A stretch of 8,291 nt of DNA, taken from assembly GCA_021781775.1 (NCBI GenBank), contig JAJXWE010000045.1, positions 1 through 8,291 of the forward strand, in the 5' to 3' direction. Shown here in pieces: positions 1 to 6,182 of this stretch. This stretch comes from Pseudomonadota bacterium (GTDB lineage Bacteria > Pseudomonadota > Gammaproteobacteria > Steroidobacterales > Steroidobacteraceae). The notes under the pieces were generated by a model that was not told the DNA's origin, did no database searches, and saw only the letters and a program-made list of their open reading frames with translations. The first letter of the stretch is position 1; each line of letters starts with the position of its first letter. Both the position numbers and the translations under genes were made by a program.

Positions 1-67
1 GTGCACCGAATCCAGAACAGCAACGCGGTGCGACTGGGCAGCAATGCTGCGCCGGTTCGCCAAAAAA

Positions 68-73
68 AGGGGG
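68..73 (+). promoter_or_regulatory. Ribosome binding site of the TonB receptor
   Basis: AGGGGG follows a run of seven A bases and lies 8 nt before ATG 82. It supports that ATG, the start of the signal peptide, over the in-frame GTG at base 1. Confidence 0.7.
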
Positions 74-81
74 AACCTTGC

Positions 82-2727
82 ATGTCACATCAAAGCAAAC
101 TGTCACGCACCGTAGCGGCCATCCTGGCTGCTTCCGCCGCGCATGCGGTATTGGCCGCGGGCGCAACGCCGACGTCGGCGTCGAACACCGCGACAGATTC
201 CTCGCAGCTGTCCGAGGTAATCGTCACTGCGACGCGCCGGGCGCGCAACGTGCAGAACGTGCCGTTTGCAATCCAGACTCTCACCGGAAAGACGCTGGAA
301 AATCTGCACGTCCAGACGCTCTCGGACTACATCAAGTATGTCCCGAACGTGACCATCGGCGGGCTTGGGCCGGGCAACCAGAGTCTGTTCATGCGCGGCC
401 TCAGTCTGGGCGCCGGAGGCTTCGCCAACACGGCCGGCGGCCAGTTCCCGAACGTCGCGTTGTACATCGACAACCAGTCCACCGCGATGCCCGACCGGCA
501 GCTGGACGTCTACGCGGTCGACCTGCAGCGTATTGAGGTGCTGGAGGGGCCGCAGGGGACGCTGTTCGGCGCGGGCGCCCAGGCCGGCGTCATCCGCTAC
601 ATCACTAACAAACCCCGGCTGAACACGTTTCAAGCAGTCGTCAATGCGGGTTATGGTGTGACGGCGCACGGCGATCCGAACAGTAACGCGAACGCAGTAT
701 TTAATCTGCCGCTGATTCCGGGCAAGCTGGCCGCGCGCTTCGTCGTGTTCACCGACGATCGCGGTGGCTACATCAATAATCTTCCGGCGACCTTCTCGCG
801 CAGCGGCACGGACCTCGGACTCGCGCTGGAGAACGGCGGCGTCGTGCCGACGAACAGCGTTTCGATCAACAATTATCAGATCGCCGCGAATCACATCAAC
901 CCGGTGACCTACAAGGGCGGGCGGGCCTCGGTGCTCTGGAAGATCAACGACAACTGGAGTGCGCTGCTCGAACAGACCTATCAGACGATGGATGCACAGG
1001 GCGTTTTCTACCAGATGCCCTACGGCTCTGAGGGCACGGTGCTCAGTGCTTCGGGGCAGCCGAGCGGCGGGCAGCCGCTGCCGCCGCTGTCGGTCAATTT
1101 GTTCGAGCCGGCGTATGATCACGACCGGTTTGAGAATACGGCGCTGACCATCCACGGTGAGGTGGGTCCGCTCAGTCTCGTCTACGCCGGGTCGTATCTG
1201 TCGCGCGACGTGCAGTCCCAGGGCGACTACACGAACTATGCGCGCGGCCGGTATGGCTACTACTACCAGTGCACGGGCGTCACCTACTCCTCGCACGTTG
1301 GCAACCCGAACGCGACCTGCTATTCGCCGGCGCAGGTCTGGCAGGATTCTGTGCACAACGATCACCTCAGTCAGGAGCTGCGCCTGAGCACCCCGGACGA
1401 CTGGCGGCTGCGCGGCCTGGTGGGCCTGTTCTACGAGGACGATCACGTCAACGATGTTTCGAATTGGCTGTATCGCAGCGTGCCGCAGTGCGCGCCGAGC
1501 GGCCCCACGTCCAACTGCTTCCTGCCGATCGGGCCGCCGCCGGGAGAATCGGCCAACAGTCCCGGGCTGCGCAATTCAATCACAGCCTTCACCGATGATG
1601 AGCAGCAGACCTTCACGCAGAAGGCGGCATTCGTGTCGGTCAGCTACGACATCGTGCCTAAAGTGCTGACAATCACCGGCGGGATCCGCTATTTCGACAT
1701 GTACGAGCAGTTGCTCGGTGGAGACGTCGGCAGCTTCTACTGCAAGGCGTTTAGCCCGACGAGCTACTTCGGACGCTGCACGACCTCGAATGGGGTGAAC
1801 CTCAATCTGCAAAACCCAAATAGTCAGGTCAACACCGGGCATCTCGGCCGCGCAAACCTCAGCTGGCACATCACGCCAAATCTGATGGTGTACTACACTT
1901 ACTCTCAGGGCTATCGCCCGGGAACGTTCAACCGGGGCGCCAAGAAATTGCTGCCCGACGCCAACGGGGTGGCCCAGTACATCACGCCCAAGTACGATGG
2001 ACCGGATCTGCTGACCAACAACGAGGTCGGGTGGAAGTCGGAGTGGTTCAATCACCACATGCTGTTCGACGGCGCCGTCTACCAGGAAAATTGGGACAAC
2101 GTGCAGACGGCGCTGTTCTGCCCGTCGTGCGGATTCGGTAACGTGACGTTCCAGACCAACGGGCCGTTCTACCGGGTGCGCGGTGCGGAGATGCAGCTGG
2201 CCGCGCGACTGTTCACCGGACTGTCAGTGCAGGGATCGGCAGCCTGGAACAGCAGCAGCCTGGTCAATTCGCCGGCCCTGATCGACAATAATCCTGCCAA
2301 CCCGAATTTCGGCAAGCCGATCACGACGCGCTACCAGCAGGGTGCGCCGGTCGCCGTTCCGAACGTTTACGGCCCTCAGGGCAGCTCGCTGGCGTACGCG
2401 CCACCGTTCGAGGCAAACCTGCGGGTGCGTTACGACTGGCTCGTGGGTTCCTACCTGCCGTTCGTGCAGGTCGGCTTCCAGCACCAGGCTCAGACGCACT
2501 CGGCCACAGGGTACCTGGCGATCTACCAGCAGCCGAGTTGGACCACCTATGACGCCTCGATCGGGGTTTCCAAGGGCGATTGGTCGGTCTCGTTGGATGG
2601 CACGAATCTCACCAATGTGAACAAGAGTCTGTCCTCGAGCGCGGGGCTGTTCATCCTGACGGAAACGCCGATGCGGCCGCGGGTCATCGAGCTGAACTTT
2701 CATTACAGCTTCCAGAAGCACGAGTAG
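82..2727 (+). CDS. TonB-dependent outer-membrane receptor
   Basis: Outer-membrane beta-barrel that takes up a scarce substrate using energy from TonB-ExbBD; the substrate is unknown. The 881-residue product has a Sec signal peptide (basic start MSHQSKLSR, Ala-rich core, likely cleavage after VLA at about residue 25). A TonB-box-like segment, LSEVIVTATRR, lies near residues 43-53. The plug domain (about 56-180) contains NVPFAIQTL, MRGLS and the RIEVLEGPQGTLFGAGAQAG stretch typical of the family. The rest is barrel, with alternating aromatic strands and a final VIELNFHYSF strand. ATG 82 is preferred because the signal peptide begins there and a Shine-Dalgarno run lies 8 nt upstream. The frame is open back to a GTG at base 1, which would add 27 residues lacking signal-peptide character. 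Eight cysteines occur as four close pairs in the barrel. Length is normal for the family. The family call is secure; no substrate can be assigned. Confidence 0.95.
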   Translation: MSHQSKLSRTVAAILAASAAHAVLAAGATPTSASNTATDSSQLSEVIVTATRRARNVQNVPFAIQTLTGKTLENLHVQTLSDYIKYVPNVTIGGLGPGNQSLFMRGLSLGAGGFANTAGGQFPNVALYIDNQSTAMPDRQLDVYAVDLQRIEVLEGPQGTLFGAGAQAGVIRYITNKPRLNTFQAVVNAGYGVTAHGDPNSNANAVFNLPLIPGKLAARFVVFTDDRGGYINNLPATFSRSGTDLGLALENGGVVPTNSVSINNYQIAANHINPVTYKGGRASVLWKINDNWSALLEQTYQTMDAQGVFYQMPYGSEGTVLSASGQPSGGQPLPPLSVNLFEPAYDHDRFENTALTIHGEVGPLSLVYAGSYLSRDVQSQGDYTNYARGRYGYYYQCTGVTYSSHVGNPNATCYSPAQVWQDSVHNDHLSQELRLSTPDDWRLRGLVGLFYEDDHVNDVSNWLYRSVPQCAPSGPTSNCFLPIGPPPGESANSPGLRNSITAFTDDEQQTFTQKAAFVSVSYDIVPKVLTITGGIRYFDMYEQLLGGDVGSFYCKAFSPTSYFGRCTTSNGVNLNLQNPNSQVNTGHLGRANLSWHITPNLMVYYTYSQGYRPGTFNRGAKKLLPDANGVAQYITPKYDGPDLLTNNEVGWKSEWFNHHMLFDGAVYQENWDNVQTALFCPSCGFGNVTFQTNGPFYRVRGAEMQLAARLFTGLSVQGSAAWNSSSLVNSPALIDNNPANPNFGKPITTRYQQGAPVAVPNVYGPQGSSLAYAPPFEANLRVRYDWLVGSYLPFVQVGFQHQAQTHSATGYLAIYQQPSWTTYDASIGVSKGDWSVSLDGTNLTNVNKSLSSSAGLFILTETPMRPRVIELNFHYSFQKHE

Positions 2728-2744
2728 GCGGGCGAATACCGGGG

Positions 2745-2774
2745 GCCTGCGCCCGCCGGCGTGCGGGCGCAGGC
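2745..2774 (+). terminator. Strong GC hairpin after the receptor gene
   Basis: A perfect 12-bp inverted repeat (GCCTGCGCCCGC, 2745-2756, and GCGGGCGCAGGC, 2763-2774) surrounds a 6-nt loop and begins 17 nt after the receptor stop codon. No T-run follows on either strand, so it is not a canonical intrinsic terminator. It may protect the mRNA 3' end, aid Rho-dependent termination, or reduce read-through into the CoA-transferase gene. The hairpin is seen directly; the role is inferred. Confidence 0.6.
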
Positions 2775-2822
2775 ATCGGGCCGGGGGATGGGTGGGGGCC
2801 ATTTTCGCTCGCGTTGGCGCGG

Positions 2823-2828
2823 TATGAT
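2823..2828 (+). promoter_or_regulatory. Possible -10 box for the CoA-transferase gene
   Basis: TATGAT matches the sigma-70 -10 consensus at five of six positions in otherwise GC-rich DNA. The segment about 17 bp upstream (near 2800-2805, CATTTT) is a poor -35. Transcription from here would leave a leader of only about 20 nt before GTG 2855. Its position after the hairpin would fit separate expression of the CoA-transferase. Confidence 0.3.
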
Positions 2829-2854
2829 GGCGTTTTCCCGCTGAGCTGCGCGCC

Positions 2855-4093
2855 GTGAATCCATCGTCAGCCACCCCTGCCGCCCTGTCGCACCTGACCG
2901 TGCTCGATCTGTCGCGGGTTCTCGCCGGACCTTGGGCGAGTCAGATCCTCGGCGACCTTGGCGCCACGGTGTACAAGATCGAGCGGCCGGGCAGCGGCGA
3001 CGAGACGCGCTCGTGGGGTCCGCCGTTCGTGTCGGCGACCCCGTCCGGGCCGGGCGATGCGGCGTACTATCTGTGCGCGAACCGGAACAAGAGGTCGTTG
3101 ACGGTCGATTTCACGACACCCGAAGGGCGTGAGATCGTGCAGGCGCTCGCGCTGCGCGCGGACGTGGTGATCGAGAACTTCAAAGTCGGCAGTCTGGCGG
3201 CCCACGGGCTCGACTACGCGAGCCTCCGGCGCATCAATCCCCGCCTCATCTATTGCTCGATCACCGGGTTCGGGCAGTCCGGGCCGTACGCCGCCCGGCC
3301 TGGCTATGACTTCATCATTCAGGCCATGAGCGGCCTGATGAGTCTCACCGGCGTGCCACAGGGACAACCGGGTGCCGGTCCCCTCAAGGCCGGCGTCGCC
3401 GTCACCGATCTTTTCTCGGGGCTGTACGCGGCGATCGGGGTTCTGGCAGCGCTAGCTCACCGTGAACGCACCGGCGAAGGGCAGCAGATCGACGTCGGGT
3501 TGTTCGACGTGCAAGTGGCCTGCCTGGCCAACCAGGCGATGAACTACCTCGTCGGCGGCCAGGTGCCGGGCCGCATGGGCAATGCGCACCCGAACATTGT
3601 GCCGTATCAGGACTTTCCGACGGCGGACGGTCGGATGATCATCGCGGTCGGAAACGACGGCCAGTTCGCGCGGCTGGCGGTGGAAGTCGGTCGTCCCGAC
3701 TGGTCTACGGATGCGCGCTTTGCCTCGAACGCGGCGCGCATCGCGCACCGCGATGTCTTGATCGCCGAGATGTGCGCGGTGCTCACGACGCGAACGACAG
3801 TCCAGTGGATCGAGCGGCTGGAGCATGCGCAGGTTCCCTGCGGCCCAGTCAATGCGCTGGATGCGGTGTTCGCAGATCCTCAGGTCCGGGCACGCGCAAT
3901 GCAGTTCGAGATGCGGCGGGCGGACGGGTGTGGAGTGCCGCAGGTCGCCAGTCCGCTGCATTTGTCCAGCACGCCGGTACAGTATCGGCATGCGCCCCCG
4001 GCCCTCGGGGCGGACACGCGCTCGGTGCTCAGCAACCTTCTCGGACTGAGCGTCGAGCGGCTCGATGCCCTCGCGGCCAAGCAGGTCATTTGA
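2855..4093 (+). CDS. CaiB/BaiF (class III) CoA-transferase
   Basis: Cytoplasmic family III CoA-transferase that moves CoA between carboxylic acids through an enzyme-bound acyl intermediate. The 412-residue length is normal. The N-terminal Rossmann-like half has LDLSRVLAGPWASQILGDLG (18-37) and KIERPGSGDETR (41-52), followed by NRNKRSLTVD (77-86) and ITGFGQSGPYA (136-146). The expected catalytic aspartate is D185 in GVAVTDLFSGLYA. Further family marks are HRERTGEGQQIDVGLFD (202-218) and VPCGPVNALDAVFADPQV (327-344). From memory it resembles the succinate-hydroxymethylglutarate/glutarate CoA-transferase (SUGCT) type more than CaiB proper (shared WGPPFV, IVPYQ and VAC), so a dicarboxylate substrate is possible. 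Alpha-methylacyl-CoA racemases share the fold and are an alternative. GTG 2855 is the first usable start after an in-frame stop at 2825; its Shine-Dalgarno is weak. The family is secure, the substrate is not. Confidence 0.93.
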   Translation: MNPSSATPAALSHLTVLDLSRVLAGPWASQILGDLGATVYKIERPGSGDETRSWGPPFVSATPSGPGDAAYYLCANRNKRSLTVDFTTPEGREIVQALALRADVVIENFKVGSLAAHGLDYASLRRINPRLIYCSITGFGQSGPYAARPGYDFIIQAMSGLMSLTGVPQGQPGAGPLKAGVAVTDLFSGLYAAIGVLAALAHRERTGEGQQIDVGLFDVQVACLANQAMNYLVGGQVPGRMGNAHPNIVPYQDFPTADGRMIIAVGNDGQFARLAVEVGRPDWSTDARFASNAARIAHRDVLIAEMCAVLTTRTTVQWIERLEHAQVPCGPVNALDAVFADPQVRARAMQFEMRRADGCGVPQVASPLHLSSTPVQYRHAPPALGADTRSVLSNLLGLSVERLDALAAKQVI

Positions 4094-4100
4094 GCGACAG

Positions 4101-4117
4101 CGGCGCGCGCTGCGCCG
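4101..4117 (+). terminator. Hairpin after the CoA-transferase stop
   Basis: CGGCGC (4101-4106) and GCGCCG (4112-4117) form a 6-bp stem with a 5-nt loop, starting 8 nt past the stop codon. There is no T-run after it, so terminator function is only suggested by position. Confidence 0.35.
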
Positions 4118-4215
4118 AGCTCGACGATTGGCGCCGATGTGCAGGTCTATGGGCTCTCCGGGATCGAGCGCGGCTGCAGGCTGCGGTGCGTCCCTGCAGA
4201 TGATGGGCGGCGCGC

Positions 4216-4238
4216 GTGCCTGGTCCCGCTCCCGGCAC
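4216..4238. repeat. Inverted repeat GTGCC/GGCAC, copy 1
   Basis: GTGCC (4216-4220) pairs with GGCAC (4234-4238). After one mismatch, two further G-C pairs extend the stem inward, around a loop of about 7 nt. It is followed by TGAT, as in the second copy about 140 bp downstream. Confidence 0.35.
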
Positions 4239-4332
4239 TGATTGGACAGCTCGATCTTCGACGTGACGTAGCGATCCATCCGCATGAACCGCAGGGTCAT
4301 GCCGGCCTCGTGGCTGCTCCCCCCTTGAGCGG

Positions 4333-4380
4333 GTGCCGCGCGGACGCCCGCAGGCGGGAGCGCATGCCCGCGCCCGGCAC
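4333..4380. terminator. Large inverted repeat downstream of the HPF-like gene
   Basis: GTGCCGCGCGG (4333-4343) pairs with CCGCG (4368-4372) plus CGGCAC (4375-4380), giving 11 bp with a 2-nt bulge. Nested inside is a second hairpin, CCCGC/GCGGG (4347-4351 and 4354-4358). The element lies about 20 nt beyond the stop codon of the minus-strand HPF-like gene, where its transcript should end. No U-run follows on either strand. Confidence 0.4.
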
Positions 4381-4400
4381 TGATGAAACGTCCGTGATGC

Positions 4401-4877
4401 TCAGCGACGCGTTTGGCGTGTCACGAACGGAACGATCACTGCACCGCCCGATGCGCCCGCCTCTGCCCCGGGAGGCGGGACTTTGCGACGAGCGCGGGAC
4501 GATGGGCGCGAGTTCGGTGCCGGTTGAGCGATGCCGCCCCGGCGCTTGATCTCCCCGCGGCGCTTACGCTCGTAGTTCTCCAGCTGTCGCCGCGCTGCGT
4601 TGAACGCGTCGCGCAGTGCGACGTAGGCGTTCTCGTGAGCGTGATCGTCGGCACGGCTGTGACGCACGACGATTTCATCGTCCGGTACGGCGATGTCGAT
4701 GCGGATATCGTGCAACCCACCTTGCTGCTTGTGCTGCGCTGGGCGCTCGACCCGTACGCGACAGCGCAGGATGCTGGGACTGAAGCGTTCCAGCCGCGCC
4801 GCGAGCTCGCGGATCCGTTCGCGCAGCGCCGGCGAAGGCTCCATCTGTTGAAAGCTGACCTGGATCGGAAACGTCAT
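4401..4877 (-). CDS. HPF/RaiA-type ribosome hibernation protein
   Basis: Predicted ribosome-associated protein of the sigma-54-modulation/S30AE family, which binds the 30S subunit and silences translation in starved or resting cells. Residues 1 to about 108 carry the domain: a first strand IQVSFQQMEPSPALRERI, a helix LAARLERF (25-32), strands RCRVRVERP (38-46) and HDIRIDIAVPDDEIVV (56-71), then DDHAHENAYVALRDAFNAAR (77-96) leading into a long basic helix to about 112. This matches the short HPF class with the AHE..YVA.RDAF signature. The last 45 or so residues (about 113-158) are a basic, Pro/Arg/Ser-rich tail. They resemble neither the dimerising domain of long HPF nor the cold-shock domain that I recall fused to some relatives. 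A GGGGGA run lies upstream of the ATG. It is the last gene of the minus-strand USP-CBS-HPF set, 77 nt after the CBS gene. Confidence 0.87.
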   Translation of the reverse strand: MTFPIQVSFQQMEPSPALRERIRELAARLERFSPSILRCRVRVERPAQHKQQGGLHDIRIDIAVPDDEIVVRHSRADDHAHENAYVALRDAFNAARRQLENYERKRRGEIKRRGGIAQPAPNSRPSSRARRKVPPPGAEAGASGGAVIVPFVTRQTRR

Positions 4878-4928
4878 CGATCGTCCCCCGAACGAGTGAA
4901 CCTGATGCGGCGCATGCCGCTGGCCTTG

Positions 4929-4964
4929 CGCCGCCGGATCGGTCCCGGGACCGGTCAGGCGGCG
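4929..4964 (-). other. 36-nt near-perfect palindrome at the end of the CBS gene
   Basis: Centred between bases 4946 and 4947 is a perfect 14-nt palindrome, CGGTCCCGGGACCG (4940-4953). Pairing continues outward to 4929 and 4964, with 16 of 18 arm positions matching; the mismatches are 4936/4957 and 4939/4954. It covers the last codons and stop of the CBS gene and the start of the spacer to the HPF-like gene. No U-tract follows on the minus strand. It could be a processing, stabilising or partial-termination hairpin that sets HPF levels relative to CBS and USP, or a protein-binding site. Confidence 0.6.
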
Positions 4965-5431
4965 AGCGCGTGGCGCGGCTGCATGCAGATCGCCGCCAGG
5001 GTTTTGCCAATATCGGTCTCGGTGACTTCCTTGCGCGGCTGGACGCGCTCGCGCTCTGCCTCGCGCGCAAGATCCGCAAGGGAAATCATGCCGATGAGGC
5101 GGCCGTCGTGATCGAGCACGGGCAGGCGGCGTACGTGTGCATCGCGCATCACGCGTTCGACCTGCGCCAGCGAATCGGATGGTCGCACGGCGGTCACCGA
5201 CTTCGACATCGCCTCGTTCACGCGCAGATCGCTCAGCGGCCGGCCGCTGAACAGCGCGCTCATGCAGATGTCACGGTCGGTAATCACGCCGACGACTTGC
5301 GGCGCACCGTCGCCGGCGCAAACGGGTAGCGCGCCGCAGTCGTGCCGCCACATCAGCTCGGCCGCACGGGCGAGCGAATCGCCCACCCGGCAGGACTGGA
5401 CCTGTCTGGTCATGAGATTCTCGACGAGCAT
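4955..5431 (-). CDS. Two-CBS-domain signalling protein
   Basis: Small cytoplasmic protein of 158 residues made of a tandem CBS pair (Bateman module). Such modules bind adenine nucleotides (AMP, ATP, sometimes NAD or SAM) and report energy state; the partner is unknown. CBS1 spans about residues 4-60, with LMTRQVQSC, a HDCGALPVC strand and GVITDRDI (48-55). CBS2 spans about 71-126, with EAMSKSVTAVRP, RRLPVLDHDGRLIGMISLAD (101-120) and LA. No catalytic or DNA-binding domain is fused; a tail of about 30 residues ends in HALAA. It contains five cysteines (14, 32, 38, 56, 149), rather many for its size. A clear AGGAGA Shine-Dalgarno lies 7 nt upstream of the ATG on the minus strand. It sits between the stress protein and HPF-like genes, consistent with co-expression in an energy-stress response. 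Confidence 0.93.
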   Translation of the reverse strand: MLVENLMTRQVQSCRVGDSLARAAELMWRHDCGALPVCAGDGAPQVVGVITDRDICMSALFSGRPLSDLRVNEAMSKSVTAVRPSDSLAQVERVMRDAHVRRLPVLDHDGRLIGMISLADLAREAERERVQPRKEVTETDIGKTLAAICMQPRHALAA

Positions 5432-5438
5432 GTGCGGG

Positions 5439-5444
5439 TCTCCT
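5439..5444 (-). promoter_or_regulatory. Ribosome binding site of the CBS gene
   Basis: On the minus strand AGGAGA lies 7 nt before the ATG at 5431. It is the clearest Shine-Dalgarno in the minus-strand operon and fixes this start. Confidence 0.7.
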
Positions 5445-5452
5445 GTACGTTG

Positions 5453-5479
5453 CGCGCGTGGCGAGCGGCACCACGCGCG
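5453..5479 (-). other. Hairpin between the stress-protein and CBS genes
   Basis: CGCGCGTGG (5453-5461) and CCACGCGCG (5471-5479) form a perfect 9-bp stem around a 9-nt loop, so it folds on either strand. It lies between the stop of the universal stress protein and the CBS Shine-Dalgarno, which begins 8 nt after the hairpin on the transcript. There is no U-run. It may stabilise or process the mRNA, or tune read-through. Confidence 0.5.
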
Positions 5480-5497
5480 GTGGGCCGGTGAATCGCC

Positions 5498-5959
5498 TCA
5501 GCTCTTCTCGCCTTCGGCAGCATAGCGGCGAAGCAACACCGGCACACGGGTGTGACGGACGATGTACTCGGCGTCGCTGCCGAGCACCAGGCGTCGGACG
5601 CCCTGGCGGCCGTGTGTGCCGCAGACGATCAGATCGGCAGACCACTCCTCGGCGTGGCGCAGGACGGCGGCACCGACCGGCGAGCCCATCTGCTCGATCA
5701 GTGCCGAGGTCGCGGTGACGCCCGCGGCGCGGGCGCGCGCATCGGCCTCATTGAGCAGAGCGTCGCCGCCCTTGCGCAGCGCTTCCTGCATCTCGCCCGG
5801 ATTGGCGCCCGTGCTGTCCGGGGAAACCATCAGCCACTCGTTCAGCACGTGCAGCAGGCGTAATGCCGCAGTCTGGTCCTTGGCGAGGTGGATGGCTTCC
5901 TCGAGCCCCAGATTGGAGGCGGGGCTGCCGTCGATCGGTACCAATATCCGCTTGTACAT
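5498..5959 (-). CDS. Universal stress protein, UspA family, ATP-binding type
   Basis: Cytoplasmic universal stress protein of 153 residues, the usual length for a single-domain member. It begins MYKRILVPIDGSPASNLGLE, where D10 is the usual nucleotide-contacting aspartate after the first strand. It continues with the helix and strand EAIHLAKDQ and LRLLHVLNEW. The C-terminal GTHGRQGVRRLVLGSDA (114-130) fits the G-2X-G-9X-G-S/T ATP-binding motif, so this is the ATP-binding rather than the UspA/UspC nucleotide-free type. It ends with YIVRHTRVPVLLRR. These proteins usually rise in growth arrest, oxygen limitation or energy stress; the precise role here is unknown. It is the first gene of the minus-strand set, with a weak Shine-Dalgarno, and is transcribed away from the host-attachment-family gene across a 223-bp gap. 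Confidence 0.94.
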   Translation of the reverse strand: MYKRILVPIDGSPASNLGLEEAIHLAKDQTAALRLLHVLNEWLMVSPDSTGANPGEMQEALRKGGDALLNEADARARAAGVTATSALIEQMGSPVGAAVLRHAEEWSADLIVCGTHGRQGVRRLVLGSDAEYIVRHTRVPVLLRRYAAEGEKS

Positions 5960-6182
5960 CTCGATGGTCTCTGGTGATCGTTGGGGCTCTAGCCGGATAG
6001 CAAGTCTGACGCCGTATCCTCAAGTGCAGAATGAGCGTCGGTGGTGCTGTCGCTCAATAAGTACTTGTCCGCCGGCGCATCGCTCAGCCGGTGACGGGGA
6101 TTTACGTATTGCCGGCCGCGCCGGCCGTCGTAGAGTGACTTGTGTGGAAGGGACCGCCCGAACTGACCCGGAGCACAACTGT
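5960..6182. promoter_or_regulatory. Divergent promoter region
   Basis: This gap lies between the start codons of two diverging genes and must hold the start signals of both units unless they are driven from elsewhere. It is less GC-rich than the genes around it. Visible elements are a TGAGCG/CGCTCA inverted repeat (6032-6037 and 6051-6056) with another CGCTCA at 6081-6086, the palindrome AAGTACTT (6059-6066), and GCCGGC-CGC-GCCGGC (6111-6125). I find no convincing FNR/ANR box (TTGAT-N4-ATCAA) and no sigma-54 promoter. For the minus strand, TTGAGG with TATCCG is a weak candidate promoter. Confidence 0.6.
6109..6136 (+). promoter_or_regulatory. Possible sigma-70 promoter for the host-attachment-family gene
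   Basis: TTGCCG (6109-6114) and TAGAGT (6131-6136) are separated by 16 bp and each match the consensus hexamer at four of six positions. The predicted start would leave a leader of about 40 nt before ATG 6183. The spacer contains the GCCGGC inverted repeat, a plausible operator position. This is a weak pattern match only. Confidence 0.25.

Larger units (their letters stand above)
4094..4400. other. Convergent intergenic gap rich in inverted repeats
   Basis: About 307 bp separate the ends of two converging genes. Open frames cross it on both strands, but their translations are Arg/Ala/Pro-rich, lack recognisable motifs and have no good ribosome binding site, so I call no gene. It holds a short hairpin just after the CoA-transferase stop, plus two inverted repeats built on GTGCC/GGCAC. 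Each of those is followed by TGAT, giving a 12-nt direct repeat CCCGGCACTGAT at 4231-4242 and 4373-4384. The likely role is transcription ending from both sides; a decayed gene or REP-like element cannot be excluded. Confidence 0.5.

Noticed and set aside
1..81. GTG at base 1 as the receptor start
   Set aside because: The 27 extra residues would precede and bury a normal signal peptide, while ATG 82 has an AGGGGG site at the right distance.
103..1446. Long open frame (447 codons) on the minus strand inside the receptor gene
   Set aside because: It is antisense to a certain TonB receptor, its translation is Arg/Val/Ala-rich without motifs, and long antisense frames are expected in GC-rich DNA.
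2824..2844. Six-codon mini-frame MMAFSR before the CoA-transferase
   Set aside because: It overlaps the possible -10 box, has no Shine-Dalgarno and is too short to distinguish from chance.
3452..4300. Minus-strand open frame of 282 codons entering the CoA-transferase gene
   Set aside because: Most of it is antisense to the CoA-transferase; the first part, in the gap, has some ordinary-looking residues (MTLRFMRMDRYVTSKIE) but no family match I can name.
4139..4549. Plus-strand open frame of 136 codons in the convergent gap
   Set aside because: It runs into the antisense of the HPF-like gene, lacks a good ribosome binding site and shows no motif I recognise.
5562..6182. Upstream in-frame extension of the host-attachment-family protein to 361 residues
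   Set aside because: The extension is antisense to the universal stress protein and its promoter, is Ser/Arg-rich and low in motifs, and family homology starts at ATG 6183, which has its own Shine-Dalgarno.
5960..6182. FNR/ANR or sigma-54 site between the divergent units
   Set aside because: Stress clusters of this kind often carry such sites, but I find no TTGAT-N4-ATCAA and no GG/GC-spaced sigma-54 motif here.
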